NCBI RefSeq assembly: GCF_030811455.1
Contig: NZ_JAUSQU010000001.1
Span: forward strand, 2,542,001-2,606,000
Source of the DNA: Streptosporangium lutulentum
Lineage (GTDB): Bacteria; Actinomycetota; Actinomycetes; Streptosporangiales; Streptosporangiaceae
Direction of reading: 5' to 3'
Length of the DNA: 64,000 nucleotides
Shown: in pieces, positions 1-10,600 of the stretch
How positions within the stretch are numbered: position 1 is the first letter of the stretch
Layout of the letters: each line of letters starts with the position of its first letter
The notes under the pieces: model-generated
Database searches by the model: none
The model's input: only the letters and a program-made list of their open reading frames with translations
Told to the model about the DNA's origin: nothing
Position numbers and translations under genes: made by a program

Positions 1-1368
1 CATGGTCTGGTCGGCGTTGGTGCGCAGCAGTTCGCCGTGGCTGATGTCGTTGGTCCAGGTGGCGCCGCTGTTGGCCTTGCCGGCGAAAGGGTTGCTCTCG
101 GTGGCGGCCTGGGGGGTCCAGGAGCCGTTCAGGCTGGTGGCGGTGAAGGAGCGGAAGTAGCGGCCCTGCGAGCCGATCGCCTCGACGATCATGAGGTATC
201 GGTTCTGGCCCTGAAGCTTGTAGACCTGGACGGCTTCGAACAGGTTGTTGGTGGTGTCGCTCATGATCACGGTCGAGGTGGAGCCGAAGCTGCCCGGGAA
301 GTTCCCGATGGGCATGCCGGCCCGGTAGATCTTGCCGTTGTCGCCGGCGAAGAACAGGTACATGGTGGTGCTGTCACCGATGAGTGCCTGGTCGATGGGT
401 CCGGTTCCGGAGCCGGAGATGCTTCCGGAGAAGAGGGTTTGTGGCGATGACCAGCCGTTGGGGTTGGTGGGGTCGCTGGAGGTTTTGTAGGAGAAGGCGG
501 GGCCGCCCCATTGGTAGGCCAGTACCCAGGTGTTTTTGGGGGCGAAGTAGAACAGTGAGGGTGCCACCGTGGCGGCTGACATGGTGTTTTGAGTGGCTGA
601 GGCCATTTCAGGCCAGGTGGTGAACAGGCTGAAGTTCATCGAGCCCCAGCTTGTTCCGGTGTTGTGTGTGGTGGCGTAGACCAGTTGCCTGCCGTTGTAG
701 GGGGCGACGGTGAAGTCTTTGAGTGAGACCCATCCGGATTTGGGGGTTGCCAGCGGGCCGGTGGAGGTCCAGCGGTAGCTGGAGGGAAGAGCGCAGTTAC
801 CGCTCGGGGGCGGGGTCGTTCCGTTGCCGACTTGGATGAGTTGCCATTGCTGGTTGCCGCCACCCCAGTCGTCGTACTGGACGATGTTGGCGCCGTCGGC
901 GGTGGAGGCGCCCTGCACCTCCAGGGCCTTGTCGCTGTTGCGGTTGATCAGGCGGATGTAGCCGCTGTCGGAGTCGGCCGGTCGCCACTGCTGGTTGGTG
1001 CCGTTGAGGTCGGCCCATTGCACGATCGCGCCGCCGTTGGCGGTGGAGAAGTTGTGAACGTCCAGGACCTTGCCGGAGTGGCGGGACTTGACGCGGTAGT
1101 AGCCGCCGCCGGAGTCGACGAACTGCCACTGTTGCTGGTTGCCGTTGTTGCGGGCCCATTGGGTGATGCGGGCGCCGTCGTTGGTGGCGAGGTTGTAGAC
1201 GTCCAGGGCCTTGCCGCTGGTGCGGTTGACCAGCACGTACCAGGCGTTGGTGTCGACGGTCGCCGCGGTCGCGGAGGAGGTGGTGACGGTGAGCAGGGCG
1301 CCGGTGAGCACGAACGACGCGATGGCGGCGATCAGCACGCGCAGGCGATTTCGTCTGGGGGGTCGCAT
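1..1368 (-). CDS. Secreted GH62 alpha-L-arabinofuranosidase with CBM13 domain (3' end outside window)
   Basis: Extracellular enzyme expected to remove arabinose side chains from arabinoxylan. The frame runs from the ATG at 1368 to the window edge, 456 codons without a stop, so the C-terminus is missing. Residues 1-36 form a signal peptide ([10 protein letters not shown], hydrophobic core, ATA cleavage region). Residues 41-180 are a ricin-type CBM13 trefoil with three QxW repeats (QQQW, NQQW, NQQW). A PPP linker near 186 leads to a GH62 domain from about 192, with the family segments [27 protein letters not shown] and LMIVEA. A GGGAG-like RBS (GGGAG) lies six bases before the ATG. Two LacI-type operators lie upstream. 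Family assignment is strong by recall. Confidence 0.93.
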   Translation of the reverse strand, partial: MRPPRRNRLRVLIAAIASFVLTGALLTVTTSSATAATVDTNAWYVLVNRTSGKALDVYNLATNDGARITQWARNNGNQQQWQFVDSGGGYYRVKSRHSGKVLDVHNFSTANGGAIVQWADLNGTNQQWRPADSDSGYIRLINRNSDKALEVQGASTADGANIVQYDDWGGGNQQWQLIQVGNGTTPPPSGNCALPSSYRWTSTGPLATPKSGWVSLKDFTVAPYNGRQLVYATTHNTGTSWGSMNFSLFTTWPEMASATQNTMSAATVAPSLFYFAPKNTWVLAYQWGGPAFSYKTSSDPTNPNGWSSPQTLFSGSISGSGTGPIDQALIGDSTTMYLFFAGDNGKIYRAGMPIGNFPGSFGSTSTVIMSDTTNNLFEAVQVYKLQGQNRYLMIVEAIGSQGRYFRSFTATSLNGSWTPQAATESNPFAGKANSGATWTNDISHGELLRTNADQTM

Positions 1369-1387
1369 GGTTCTCCCTTCAAGAACT

Positions 1388-1401
1388 TGTTAGCGTTAAC
1401 A
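1388..1401. promoter_or_regulatory. LacI-family operator, copy 1
   Basis: TGTTAGCGTTAACA, a near-perfect dyad with a central CG, lies 20 bases upstream of the GH62 ATG. It matches the LacI-family operator type that commonly controls actinomycete polysaccharide-degradation genes. No LacI gene lies in the window, so the regulator is inferred. Confidence 0.7.
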
Positions 1402-1500
1402 TTTTGATCATGAAGTTGTCCGGAAGGTGGCGTACTGCCGGGGGGAAACACATCCAACGCTCCTGAGCCGATCAGAGATCAGGTGTAGGCCGCCCAAAAT

Positions 1501-1514
1501 TGTTATCGTTAACA
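1501..1514. promoter_or_regulatory. LacI-family operator, copy 2
   Basis: TGTTATCGTTAACA differs from copy 1 by one base and starts 113 bp further upstream of the GH62 gene. Two sites at this distance would suit looping or dual-site repression by a LacI-type sugar sensor. Confidence 0.65.
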
Positions 1515-1847
1515 TTTGAGGCTCCAGATCTCCATGGCCTGCTTCTGAGGGGATGATGTCGCGGAGTACATCCGACTGGCCGATCGGTGTCAACGAGCTA
1601 CGGCCCGCGCTGACCTGGTATTACCGTCGACCCGCTTCCCTGCCTGGACGTTCGTCCGAAGGGAGATCATCCAACGGCGCCCGCGCGGGTGAAAGTTTCA
1701 CCGGCGTCACGACTCGGCAGCCGCGGATTTCCAGCCGAATCCGGCTGATTTTCGTGACCGGCCGATCTCGTCTCCGCCGCGCGGTTCGAGGGTCCGCCGC
1801 GCGGCGGTAGACGATCGTCAGCGTTTGACGCCGAGGGCGTCCGGCGC
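1515..1847. other. Intergenic stretch without a convincing gene
   Basis: No frame has both a ribosome binding site and protein-like composition. A minus frame from the MFS stop at 2000 down to about 1818 contains a protein-like run (GGNLMYLASDGTRHEWFMPE) ending in a stop, with no start of its own. It may be a remnant of an older gene; I do not recognise it. Confidence 0.4.
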
Positions 1848-1874
1848 GGCCAAGGCTCTCTTCGGGCCTTGGCC
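1848..1874 (-). terminator. Hairpin downstream of the MFS gene
   Basis: GGCCAAGGC at 1848-1856 pairs perfectly with GCCTTGGCC at 1866-1874 around a 9-base loop. There is no U-tract, which is common for high-GC actinomycete terminators. It lies 126 bases past the MFS stop. Confidence 0.5.
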
Positions 1875-1999
1875 GCCGTTCTTCTCTGGCATGAACCACT
1901 CGTGTCGGGTGCCGTCCGAGGCGAGGTACATGAGGTTGCCGCCCGGTTCGGGGACGTCGAACCGTTCGTGGCAGCTGTCAGGAAGCGACCGGGAGCCGC

Positions 2000-3571
2000 T
2001 CAGTGACCGGCGGCCGTGGCGCGTTCCTGGGCCAGGCGTTCCTCCCCCGACAGGGTGTTGAGCGGCTTCTCCTTGATGAACAGCACCGCCACCAGCGCGA
2101 GCGCGGTGAGCGGAACGCCGATGAGGAACAGGTCCGCCGTGGCGGTCGCGTACACGTCCTGGATGACGCGGACGACGGGAGCGGGCAGCTTGGAGATGTC
2201 GGGTACGGCGTGGCTGTCGCCGCCACCGGCGGCCATCGGGCCGAGCTTCTCCTCCATGAGCGTCGTGATCCGGTTGGCCAACACCGCGCCCAGCGCACTG
2301 ACGCCGACCGCGCCGCCCATGCTGCGGAAGAAGGTCAGCACCGAGGTGGTGACGCCGAGGTCGTGGGCGGGCACGTCGTTCTGGGCGGCGAGGACCAGGT
2401 TCTGCATCAGCATGCCCACGCCGATGCCGAGCACGGCCATGTAGACGCCGAGCATCACCGTGCTGGTCTGGCCGTCGATGGTGCTGAGCATGCCCATCCC
2501 GGCGAGCATGACGACACCGCCGGCCACCAGGAAGCCCTTCCAGCGGCCCCACTTGGTGATGAGCTGACCCGCCACGGTGGAAGAGATCAGCAGACCGAAC
2601 ACCATCGGAAGGCTCATCAGGCCGGCGACCGTCGGGGATTTGCCGAGCGCCACCTGAAAGTACTGGGACAGGAAGACCGTACCGCCGAACATGGCCACGC
2701 CGACCAGCACGCTGGCTATGGTGGCCAGGGCGACGGTGCGGTTCTTGAAGATGGCCAGGGGGATGATCGGCTCGGGCACCCGCGACTCCACCCAGACGGC
2801 CAGCGCGAGGACGACCACACCGCCGACGACGAGCACGGCGGTCTGCCAGGAGCCCCACGCGAACTGGTTGCCCGCCAGCGACGACCAGATCAGCAGGGTG
2901 GACACGCCCACCGTGATGAGCAGGGCGCCGAGATAGTCGATCTTGACTTCCTTGCGCACCACCGGCAGGTCGAGGGTGCGCTGCAGCAGGACGATGGCCA
3001 GGATCGTGAACGGCACGCCGAGCAGGAAGCACCAGCGCCAGCCGAGCCAGGAGGTGTCCACGAGCACGCCGCCGATGAGCGGGCCCGCGACGGTGCCGAC
3101 GCCGAACACGGCGCCGAAGATGCCGGCGTAGCGGCCGAGCTCACGCGGCGGGATCAGGGCGGCCATCACGATCATGGCCAGCGCGGTCATGCCGCCGGCG
3201 CCGACGCCTTGGACGACACGGCTGACGATGAGGATCTCCACGTTCGGGGTGAGGCCCGCGATCAGCGAGCCCACCACGAACAGCCCCAGCGAGAGCTGGA
3301 TCAGCAACTTCTTGTTGTACAGGTCGGCCATCTTGCCCCAGAGCGGCACCGTGGCCGTCATGGCCAGAAGTTCCGTGGTGACGATCCAGGTGTAGACGGT
3401 CTGCGAACCCTGCAGGTCGGTGATGATGCGCGGGAGGGCGTTGGCCACAACGGTCGAGGCGAGGATGGACACGAACATGCCCACCATCAGCCCCGATAAG
3501 GCCTGCAGAACTTTTCTCCTGGACGTGGGCGCCGCGGCCACGGGCTCAGGCTGCGCGCTGGTAGATGTCAT
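2000..3571 (-). CDS. DHA2-type MFS multidrug efflux transporter
   Basis: Proton-driven drug exporter of the EmrB/QacA (DHA2) type in the cytoplasmic membrane. At 523 residues with about 14 hydrophobic segments it has the usual DHA2 length. It shows the TM1 pattern LASTVVANALPRI, the motif-A loop WGKMADLYNKK, and a motif-C-like TM5 (GIFGAVFGVGTVAGPLIGG). The ATG at 3571 is preferred over an upstream in-frame start because GAGGAAAG precedes it directly. A TetR gene ends 97 bp upstream on the same strand, so the exporter is probably controlled by that repressor. Substrate unknown. Confidence 0.9.
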   Translation of the reverse strand: MTSTSAQPEPVAAAPTSRRKVLQALSGLMVGMFVSILASTVVANALPRIITDLQGSQTVYTWIVTTELLAMTATVPLWGKMADLYNKKLLIQLSLGLFVVGSLIAGLTPNVEILIVSRVVQGVGAGGMTALAMIVMAALIPPRELGRYAGIFGAVFGVGTVAGPLIGGVLVDTSWLGWRWCFLLGVPFTILAIVLLQRTLDLPVVRKEVKIDYLGALLITVGVSTLLIWSSLAGNQFAWGSWQTAVLVVGGVVVLALAVWVESRVPEPIIPLAIFKNRTVALATIASVLVGVAMFGGTVFLSQYFQVALGKSPTVAGLMSLPMVFGLLISSTVAGQLITKWGRWKGFLVAGGVVMLAGMGMLSTIDGQTSTVMLGVYMAVLGIGVGMLMQNLVLAAQNDVPAHDLGVTTSVLTFFRSMGGAVGVSALGAVLANRITTLMEEKLGPMAAGGGDSHAVPDISKLPAPVVRVIQDVYATATADLFLIGVPLTALALVAVLFIKEKPLNTLSGEERLAQERATAAGH

Positions 3572-3668
3572 CTTTCCTCGTTCTCTCAGACAGGGATCCG
3601 CGCTGCGGCAGCGCAGGCTCAACAAAAAACGTTTACGGGGACGATCGAAAAGAGGGTGACCGGTGCGG

Positions 3669-4283
3669 TCACGGATTGGGCAGACCGGCCGCGAGCTGGG
3701 AAAAGGCCTCGTCGACCAGGTCGGCCAGCGATGGGCTGCCGTCTGCGGCGCTCCAGCGGATCATCGCCACCCGGAAGGCCGCCATGGCCGCCGCGGTGGC
3801 CAGTTCGGGATAGCCGCTCGTGCCTGGCTCGACGCCGACCCGGCGGGCGACGGCGGACGTCAGGACGCGTTCGGTCTCGGTTCCGCCGACAACGAGACGC
3901 GGGAGTAGCGATGGGTTCTGCTTGAACACCTTCAACCGCAGCAGCCATTGCTCGCGCTGTTCCTGGACGTGCCCGGCCTCGATCCGGGACATCAGCCGCA
4001 GCGCCTCCAGGACCGGCACGTCCGAGGGCAGGGCCTCCAGCCTCTCGCGCAGTTCGGTGGCGGACGCCGGGCTCGGGCCGATGAGCGCGTCCTCCTTGGA
4101 CGGGAAGTAGTTGAAGAACGTGCGTGAGGAGACGTCCACGGCCTCGGCGATGTCCTCCACCGTGACCCCCGCCAGGCCACGCTCGGCCACCAGTGTCAGG
4201 GCGGCATGCTCCAGCGCCGCACGGGTCTCGAGCTTCTTGCGGTGCCTCCGTCCGAGCTCGTCAGCGTTGTCCACGATGGTCAC
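3669..4283 (-). CDS. TetR/AcrR family transcriptional regulator
   Basis: Probable local repressor of the downstream DHA2 exporter. The N-terminal HTH reads TRAALEHAALTLVAERGLAGVTVEDIAEAVDVSSRTFFNYFPSKEDAL, split here only by description, and the C-terminal helical domain (MSRIEAGHVQEQREQWLLRL) resembles the AcrR-like group. The start is uncertain: no ATG exists, GTG at 4283 is used here, and TTG at 4313 would add ten residues but sits inside an operator-like dyad. Gene order TetR then MFS on one strand suggests autoregulation plus control of efflux. Confidence 0.85.
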   Translation of the reverse strand: MTIVDNADELGRRHRKKLETRAALEHAALTLVAERGLAGVTVEDIAEAVDVSSRTFFNYFPSKEDALIGPSPASATELRERLEALPSDVPVLEALRLMSRIEAGHVQEQREQWLLRLKVFKQNPSLLPRLVVGGTETERVLTSAVARRVGVEPGTSGYPELATAAAMAAFRVAMIRWSAADGSPSLADLVDEAFSQLAAGLPNP

Positions 4284-4307
4284 GATATCGAGGGTAGAGA
4301 TGAACTT

Positions 4308-4336
4308 TCGCAATCTGCAATGTTTCAGTATCTGAA
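4308..4336. promoter_or_regulatory. Two dyads upstream of the TetR gene
   Basis: TCGCAATCTGCAA at 4308-4320 is a near-dyad, and TTCAG-TAT-CTGAA at 4324-4336 is a perfect one. Both lie just upstream of the proposed TetR start. They are plausible autoregulatory operators. Confidence 0.45.
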
Positions 4337-4417
4337 GTGCGGTAGATCACACATGGGGCTTTGGGTACCGCACCTGTCCGAGCTGGGCCTCTTCACCGTT
4401 GAGACGTGTCGGCGGGC

Positions 4418-4457
4418 GTCCGGGTGTCGTCCGCGCGAAGGTGGACGACACCCGGAC
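4418..4457 (-). terminator. Strong hairpin terminator of aceE
   Basis: A perfect 15-bp stem (GTCCGGGTGTCGTCC at 4418-4432, complement at 4443-4457) with a 10-base loop begins 33 bases past the aceE stop. It separates aceE from the TetR/MFS unit. Confidence 0.75.
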
Positions 4458-4490
4458 AGCTCGGCCGCGGCGGTGGTAAGGCCGGGCCGG

Positions 4491-6950
4491 TCATCGCCGG
4501 CCGGACTCCTCGACGGACTTGAGCACGGTGTCGGCGATCGAACGCGGGTCGACGCCGAAGTGCTCGCGTACGGACTCCCGGGTGCCGGAGAGGCCGAACC
4601 CGTCGGTGCCGAGGGAGGTCCACGGCCGGTCGATCCACGGGCTGATCTGATCCGGCACGGCGCGCATCCAGTCGCTGACCGCGATCACCGGGCCCTCGGT
4701 CCCGGCCAGGGCCTGCTGGAGGTACGGCACTCCGGTGGAGGTCATCGCGTCACGGCGCAGCTCGCTCCACGAGGTGACCGACCAGACGTCGACGCCCACG
4801 CCGTACTCCTCCTGGAGCAGCCGCTGCGCGGCCAGCGCCCAGTGGATCGCGGTGCCGCTGGCGAGCAGATGGGCCTGGCCGCCGCCGGAGGAGTACCGGT
4901 AGATGCCCTTGAGGATGCCCTCGCGCACGCCCTCGGGCATCGCGGGCTGGGGAAGCGGCTCGTTGTAGAGGGTGAGGTAGTAGAAGACGTCCTCGCCGTC
5001 GGGCCCGTACATGCGCCGGAGCCCTTCGCGCACGATCTCCGCGACCTCGTAGCCGAAGGCGGGGTCGTAGGCGAGACACGCGGGGTTGGCGGAGGCGAGC
5101 AGCTGGGAGTGCCCGTCGGCGTGCTGCAGCCCTTCGCCGGTCATCGTGGTCCGTCCCGCGGTGGCACCGATCAGGAATCCGCGGCCGAGCTGGTCGGCCA
5201 GCGCCCACATCTGGTCGCCGGTCCGCTGCCAGCCGAACATCGAGTAGAAGATGTAGAACGGGATCATGGCCTCGCCGTGGGTGGCGTAGCTGGAGGCGGC
5301 GGCGGTGAACGACGCCATCGATCCCGCCTCGGTGATGCCCTCGATCAGGAGCTGGCCGTCGACCGCCTCCTGGTAGGACAGTAGCAGGTCCCGGTCGACC
5401 GACTCGTAACGCTGGCCCAGCGGCGAGTAGATCTTGGCGGTGGGGAACAGCGACTCCATGCCGAAGGTCCTGGCCTCGTCGGGCACGATGGGCACCCAGC
5501 GGCGCCCGGTCTCCGGCTCCTTCATGAGGTCCTTGACCAGGCGGACGAAGGCCATCGTGGTGGCCACCGGCTGCTTGGACCCCTTCTTCAGGGACTGGAA
5601 CGGCCGCTCGGCCGGCGCCGGCAGCGGCCGGTGGGAGACGGTTCGGCTGGGGATGGGCCCGCCCAGGGCGCGGCGGCGCTCGGCCACGTAGCGGACCTCG
5701 GGCGAGTCGGCCCCGGGGTGCAGGTACGGCGGCAGGTCCGCGTCGAGTGCCTCGTCCGGCACCGGCAGCCCGAGCCGGTCGCGCAGCGCCCGGAACTCGT
5801 CCTGGGTGAGTTTCTTCATCTGGTGGTTGGCGTTGCGCGCCTCCACGCCGGCCCCGAGCGTCCACCCCTTGACGGTCTGCACGAGGATCACCGTCGGCGC
5901 GCCGTGGTGGTCGAGGGCCCGGCGGTAGGCGGCGTGCACCTTGCGCGGCTCGTGGCCGGCCCGCGAGCCGCCGACGATGCGCCGCAGGTCCTCGTCGGAG
6001 TACGGCACGTCCAGCCCGTGGAACAGATGCTGCCTGATGTAGTCTCCGGTCGAGGTGGCGAAGGTCTGGAACTGCCCGTCCGGCATCTCGCTCAGCCGGG
6101 ACACCAGCTCGTCCGAGCCGAGCAGCCCGTCCCATTCGGCGCCCCACAGCGCCTTGACGACGTGCCAGCCCGCGCCCCTGAAGACGCCTTCGAGCTCCTG
6201 CACGATGCGGGTGTTGCCGCGCACCGGCCCGTCGAGCCGCTGCAGGTTGCAGTTGATCACGAAGGTCAGGTTGTCCAGCCCTTCGCGGGCGGCCAGGGTG
6301 ATGGCCGCCGTGGACTCCGGCTCGTCCATCTCGCCGTCGCCGAGGAAGGCCCATACGTGGCTGAGCGAGGTGTCCTTGATACCGCGGTTGTGCAGGTAGC
6401 GGTTGAACCTGGCCTGGTAGATCGCGTTGAGCGGCCCGAGGCCCATGGACACCGTGGGGAACTGCCAGAACTCGCGCATGCTCCGCGGGTGCGGGTACGA
6501 CGGCAGCCCGCCCTCGGGCTCGCGCCGGAACAGGTCGAGCTGGCCCTCGGTCAGCCGTCCCTCCAGGAACGCGCGGGCGTAGATGCCCGGGGACGCGTGG
6601 CCCTGGAAGTACACCTGGTCATGACCGCCGTGGAAGAAATGGTTGAACCCGACCTCGTACAGCCAGGCGGCCGAGGCATAGGTGGCCAGATGGCCGCCGA
6701 GCCCGAGCCGGCTGCCCCTGGTGATCATCGCCGCCGCGTTCCACCGGTCGTAGGCCGCGATCCGCTCCTCCAGTTCGAGGTCACCGGGGTAGCCGGGCTC
6801 CTCCGACGTCGGCACGGTGTTGATATATCGGCTGCTTGTGGCCAGCCGCTTCAGCAGGTATTCGGCCCGTTCTGGGCCTGCCGCCCGGCGGACCGCCTCC
6901 AGCGATTCCAGCCACTCCGCGGTCTCCTGCGGGTCAATATCCTTCTCCAT
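4491..6950 (-). CDS. aceE: Pyruvate dehydrogenase E1 component, homodimeric AceE type
   Basis: Thiamine-diphosphate enzyme that decarboxylates pyruvate and acetylates the E2 lipoyl group. The 819 residues align by eye with E. coli AceE along the whole length: [13 protein letters not shown] at the start, [23 protein letters not shown], the TPP motif [10 protein letters not shown] to [39 protein letters not shown] and [13 protein letters not shown] near the end. It is somewhat shorter than the 887-930 residues usual for the family. ATG 6950 fits the family N-terminus; an ATG at 6980 lies inside a palindromic operator. No E2 or E3 gene is adjacent. It is divergent from a GntR regulator, like the pdhR-aceEF region of enterics. 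Confidence 0.95.
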   Translation of the reverse strand: MEKDIDPQETAEWLESLEAVRRAAGPERAEYLLKRLATSSRYINTVPTSEEPGYPGDLELEERIAAYDRWNAAAMITRGSRLGLGGHLATYASAAWLYEVGFNHFFHGGHDQVYFQGHASPGIYARAFLEGRLTEGQLDLFRREPEGGLPSYPHPRSMREFWQFPTVSMGLGPLNAIYQARFNRYLHNRGIKDTSLSHVWAFLGDGEMDEPESTAAITLAAREGLDNLTFVINCNLQRLDGPVRGNTRIVQELEGVFRGAGWHVVKALWGAEWDGLLGSDELVSRLSEMPDGQFQTFATSTGDYIRQHLFHGLDVPYSDEDLRRIVGGSRAGHEPRKVHAAYRRALDHHGAPTVILVQTVKGWTLGAGVEARNANHQMKKLTQDEFRALRDRLGLPVPDEALDADLPPYLHPGADSPEVRYVAERRRALGGPIPSRTVSHRPLPAPAERPFQSLKKGSKQPVATTMAFVRLVKDLMKEPETGRRWVPIVPDEARTFGMESLFPTAKIYSPLGQRYESVDRDLLLSYQEAVDGQLLIEGITEAGSMASFTAAASSYATHGEAMIPFYIFYSMFGWQRTGDQMWALADQLGRGFLIGATAGRTTMTGEGLQHADGHSQLLASANPACLAYDPAFGYEVAEIVREGLRRMYGPDGEDVFYYLTLYNEPLPQPAMPEGVREGILKGIYRYSSGGGQAHLLASGTAIHWALAAQRLLQEEYGVGVDVWSVTSWSELRRDAMTSTGVPYLQQALAGTEGPVIAVSDWMRAVPDQISPWIDRPWTSLGTDGFGLSGTRESVREHFGVDPRSIADTVLKSVEESGRR

Positions 6951-6959
6951 ATCACCATT

Positions 6960-6989
6960 AAACACCCAATGATCGATCATTGGGTGTTT
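6960..6989. promoter_or_regulatory. Perfect 30-bp palindrome between aceE and gntR
   Basis: AAACACCCAATGATC is followed immediately by its exact reverse complement. The centre is GATCGATC. It lies 10 bases upstream of the aceE ATG and 21 bases before the regulator GTG, so one dimer could control both divergent promoters. Confidence 0.8.
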
Positions 6990-7010
6990 GTGTCTGACAT
7001 CATGTGATCT

Positions 7011-7622
7011 GTGAAACCTGTTGTGCGGTTCCCGCTTCGTGATCAGATCCGGCAGGCCGTACTCGACGGCCTGATCAGCGGCCGGTGGGGGCCCGGTGAC
7101 CGCGTGGTGGAACGGCGCATGGCGGCGGAGCTGGGCGTCAGCCAGGCTCCGGTGCGCGAGGCGTTGCGCGAGCTGGAGGCGCTCCGGCTCGTCGAGTCGT
7201 CGCCGAACAAGGGCGCGCGGATCCGCCGGCTCACCGCGACCGACCTGCGCGAGATCTACGAGGTGCGGGCGGGCCTGGAGGAGACGGCCGTGCGGCTGCG
7301 TCCCCCGTCCGTCGAGGCGCTGCGGGTCCACCTCGCCGGCCTGCACCGGGCCGCGGCCGCCTCCTCCATGGTCGACCAGGTACGCCACGGCGTCGCGTTC
7401 CACCGCGAGATCGTCGAGGCCTCGGGCAACGACGTGCTCCTGGCGGTGTGGGAGTCACTCGGCATCGAGGTGTGGACTCACCTGTCGATCCGGCTGTTCC
7501 GGATGCGGCCTTGCGAGAACGCCGCCGACCACGAGCCGCTCATGACGGCGTTCGAACGCAGGGACCCCGACGCGGGGTCCCTGCTCCGCGACCACATCCT
7601 CGGCTACGCCCCGCTCAACTGA
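7011..7622 (+). CDS. GntR-family regulator (FadR/FCD type), likely controls aceE
   Basis: Winged-helix regulator of 203 residues. The N-terminal HTH shows [50 protein letters not shown] in conceptual order, followed by an all-helical FCD-type effector domain ([37 protein letters not shown]). The start is GTG at 7011; no Shine-Dalgarno is visible, so the mRNA may be leaderless. It is divergent from aceE across a 30-bp palindrome. By analogy with PdhR it may sense pyruvate or a related acid; the ligand is inference. Confidence 0.88.
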   Translation: MKPVVRFPLRDQIRQAVLDGLISGRWGPGDRVVERRMAAELGVSQAPVREALRELEALRLVESSPNKGARIRRLTATDLREIYEVRAGLEETAVRLRPPSVEALRVHLAGLHRAAAASSMVDQVRHGVAFHREIVEASGNDVLLAVWESLGIEVWTHLSIRLFRMRPCENAADHEPLMTAFERRDPDAGSLLRDHILGYAPLN

Positions 7623-7670
7623 TCACATCCGGTCTCCGATCCTCGATCTCGGTACGGATGTCGCCAGAGG

Positions 7671-10600
7671 TCATGGCGTGGCTCCGGTGAGCTGGGCGTG
7701 AAGACGCTTGCACTCGTGGACGAAACGGGTCTTCCGATGGCTGCGCGCGAACTCGGCGACGACCGGGACCTCCCCGCGCGCGCCGGTCCAGCGTGCCACG
7801 TCGGCGGCGAAGGCGACGAGTTCGGCGTGGGTCACGGTGACGCGCCGCCCCTCGCCCGGCAACATCCCGGGCAGCAGAGCGCGCAGGACGCGCCACACCT
7901 CGTGGTGGCCGCCGGCGTCGGCCAGCTCGGTCAGGGCCGCGATGGCGGGGCGGGTCTCCCGCCAGGTGCGGCGCAGCACCAGCGCGAGCTGACGGCCGAT
8001 CGCCTCGGCGGGCAGGTCGCCTCTGGCCGCCATCCGCAGGACCACCGGGATCGTCCCGGGCACGCCGCTCCCCAGCAGGAAAGCGATGATCACCGCCGTC
8101 GCCTCGCCCACGGGGCCGTCGCAGGCGGCCAGGCGGGAGAGTTCCGCCGGGGTCACGCTCGCGTACCAGCGGTCGCGGAGCACGAACGGCAGCATGTTCA
8201 CGGCCACCACCTCGCGGTGCGAGGGCAGCATGGCCGGCCACCCGCCGATCCCGCTGCCCAGGCCCTCGTCCGACCAGTCGAACGGCTGCCGCAGCAGCAC
8301 CTCGTCGATCAGTTCGTCGCCGGTGGGCGTGGCCCGTAGCACCGGTGTCAGGCGGACCTCGGTGAAGTGCTCGGGTTCGCCGTCGCCGAACTCGACCATG
8401 GACGCGTCCACCATGTGGGTCCACTGGAGACCGCACTCCGGGTCGGGCAAACCCTGCCCGGCCAGCCATTCGGCCGCCGTGCGCGCCGCCGCGGAATCGG
8501 TCTTCGCGGCCCGGTCGGCGGCGGCCGGGTGGCTGCCCCGGGGCAGCCGCAGCAGCGCCTGTGTCAGATCGGCCCGCAGCGGTTCCACGCCCGCGGCGGC
8601 GCACGTCTCCAGCCGGTCGACCAGCACGTCGGGATCGAGGTGGCCGGTCATCCACGTCGGCGTGGCCAGCAGCACCGGCGGCAGCGTGCCGGCGCGCAGG
8701 GCCCCGTACAGCTCCGCGTAGCGGTTGGCGAGGAAGTCGGACGGCGGCGAGAGACGGTTCGGTTGCGGGAGCCGGTGCCGCCGCCGCCACTCGTGCAGGG
8801 GAGGAAGCGGCTGGGGCTGGAAGGAGCGCAACCGGGGTGGGACGAAGCCGACGGTGACCGCCACGAGCGGCTCGTCCGGGCCGGGCGGAGGCACCGGCAG
8901 GCCCTTCCGCATGGCCGTGATCCGGTCGGGGTTCACCCCCAGGTCGGCCATGCGCTCGTAGGCACGACGCAGGCCGTGCCGTGGCATGGCCGCCACCGAG
9001 TCGTCGTAGAGGACTCCGGGCTCCACCGGACGGCGCTCGCGGTGAGCCGGGCCGGCGTCGTCGAAGTCCTCATACTCCTCGGAGCCGGTGTCCGGTGCCC
9101 GGTCGTCATCGGAGGGCTGTCCGTACAGGTAGACCCGGCCGTTGGCGAAGGGGATCGGACGGCCGGCCTCGACGGCCACGGCCCCGGCCGGGCCGTCGTC
9201 GCTGGTCCAGGTGATGAAGATGACGCGGAGCGGGGTGTCGTCGTCGAGGTAGCGGCCGGGGCGCCAGCCGCCTACCACCGTGATCCGCCGTTTCGGCGGC
9301 TCCAGCTCGATCTCCTCGCCACGGGCGACGGGGCGGACCGAGATCGAGTGACTCGGGTCGTCCCAGAACTTCTCCGGGCCGACAGGGGGGATCTCCGGCA
9401 GGGTGCCGGGCACGACGAGCTCCTCGGCCAGCACGGCCTGCCATTCGTCGGGGCCGGCGATCTCATCCCTGTCCCGCCGGTGTCGCGTCTGCTGCTCGAT
9501 GGAGGGCCCCAGCCTGCGGCGCAGGTTCGTGCGGTTCTCCGCGACCCCGGCGACGAACGCCGCCATCCAGCGTTCCCAGCCGATCCACCGCTCGTGGTGG
9601 TTCGGGGAGATCGACGGCTCGGGGAAACGCTCCAGTGGGGGCACCTCGGGCAGCGGCGGGAACTCCTTGGCCTCGATCGGCTCCTCGACGGGCCTCTCCC
9701 CGCCGAACCGGGCGGCGAGCCTGGCGCCCATGTCGGCGGGGAGCTGGGGGATCGCGTCGAGGATCGCCCCGGTGTGATCGGCGAACAGCTCGGCGTGCTT
9801 CAGGGTGAGCTCCGCCGCGCGGTTGCGCACGTCGAAGGACTTGTGCGCGTACGCGGTGGTCAGCGCGGTCACGAAATCGGCGGCCGCCTCGGGCGTGGCC
9901 CGGATCGCCTGGTCGAGCCAGCGCAGGCCCGTGGCGGCGAGCTTGGCCTCGTCCCGGAAGGTGAGCGCGTCGACCGCCTCGACCAGGTCGGCGTGGTCGA
10001 GTGGCATCGCCCCGCGCACCTGACCGGCGGCCAGCTCGGCGACCGTGCCCGGAGCCGACGGCAGCAATCGCAGGTAGTCGCGCAGGCGGGGCGCGGACTC
10101 CGCGGGCGTGGGGTCGAGGAGCAGGTGTAGCCGGACGAAGAACCGCAGGTCCTGCGCCTCGCCGCCGCGCAGGAAACGGCTCACGCAACCGTCGAGCACC
10201 TGCTCCCTGGGCAGCTCGCGGGCGGCGGCGGCCAGCCAGCGGGTCGGCCGGGGCTCCAGCCGCTCGTCACGGAGGGCGCGGCCCGCGCCGTCGGCGTCGA
10301 AGACACGGGGCAGCAGCACGGGGGTCAGCGGGTCAGCGGCCACGCTCGGCGCGGCCAGCCAGGCGGCCACCAGCGGGTCGTGGTCGGGCGGCACGGCGCC
10401 GGACTCACGCAGCAGCGCCACGGCCAGCGGCGCGATGCGGTCGGCGGGACGGCGCACCCGCCGGGCCAGCCGGACCGCGACATCACGACGCCACTCCCGG
10501 GGGCGGGTGGCCACCACCCGGCACACCTGGGCGACGTCGGGGTCCTCGGCCCAGCGGCGGTTGACGTCGCGGCCGGTCATCCACGTCACCGCGGCCGCCG

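Noticed and set aside
2003..3499. Plus-strand frame opposite the MFS exporter
   Set aside because: Extremely His/Asp/Arg-rich shadow with no hydrophobic pattern or family motif.
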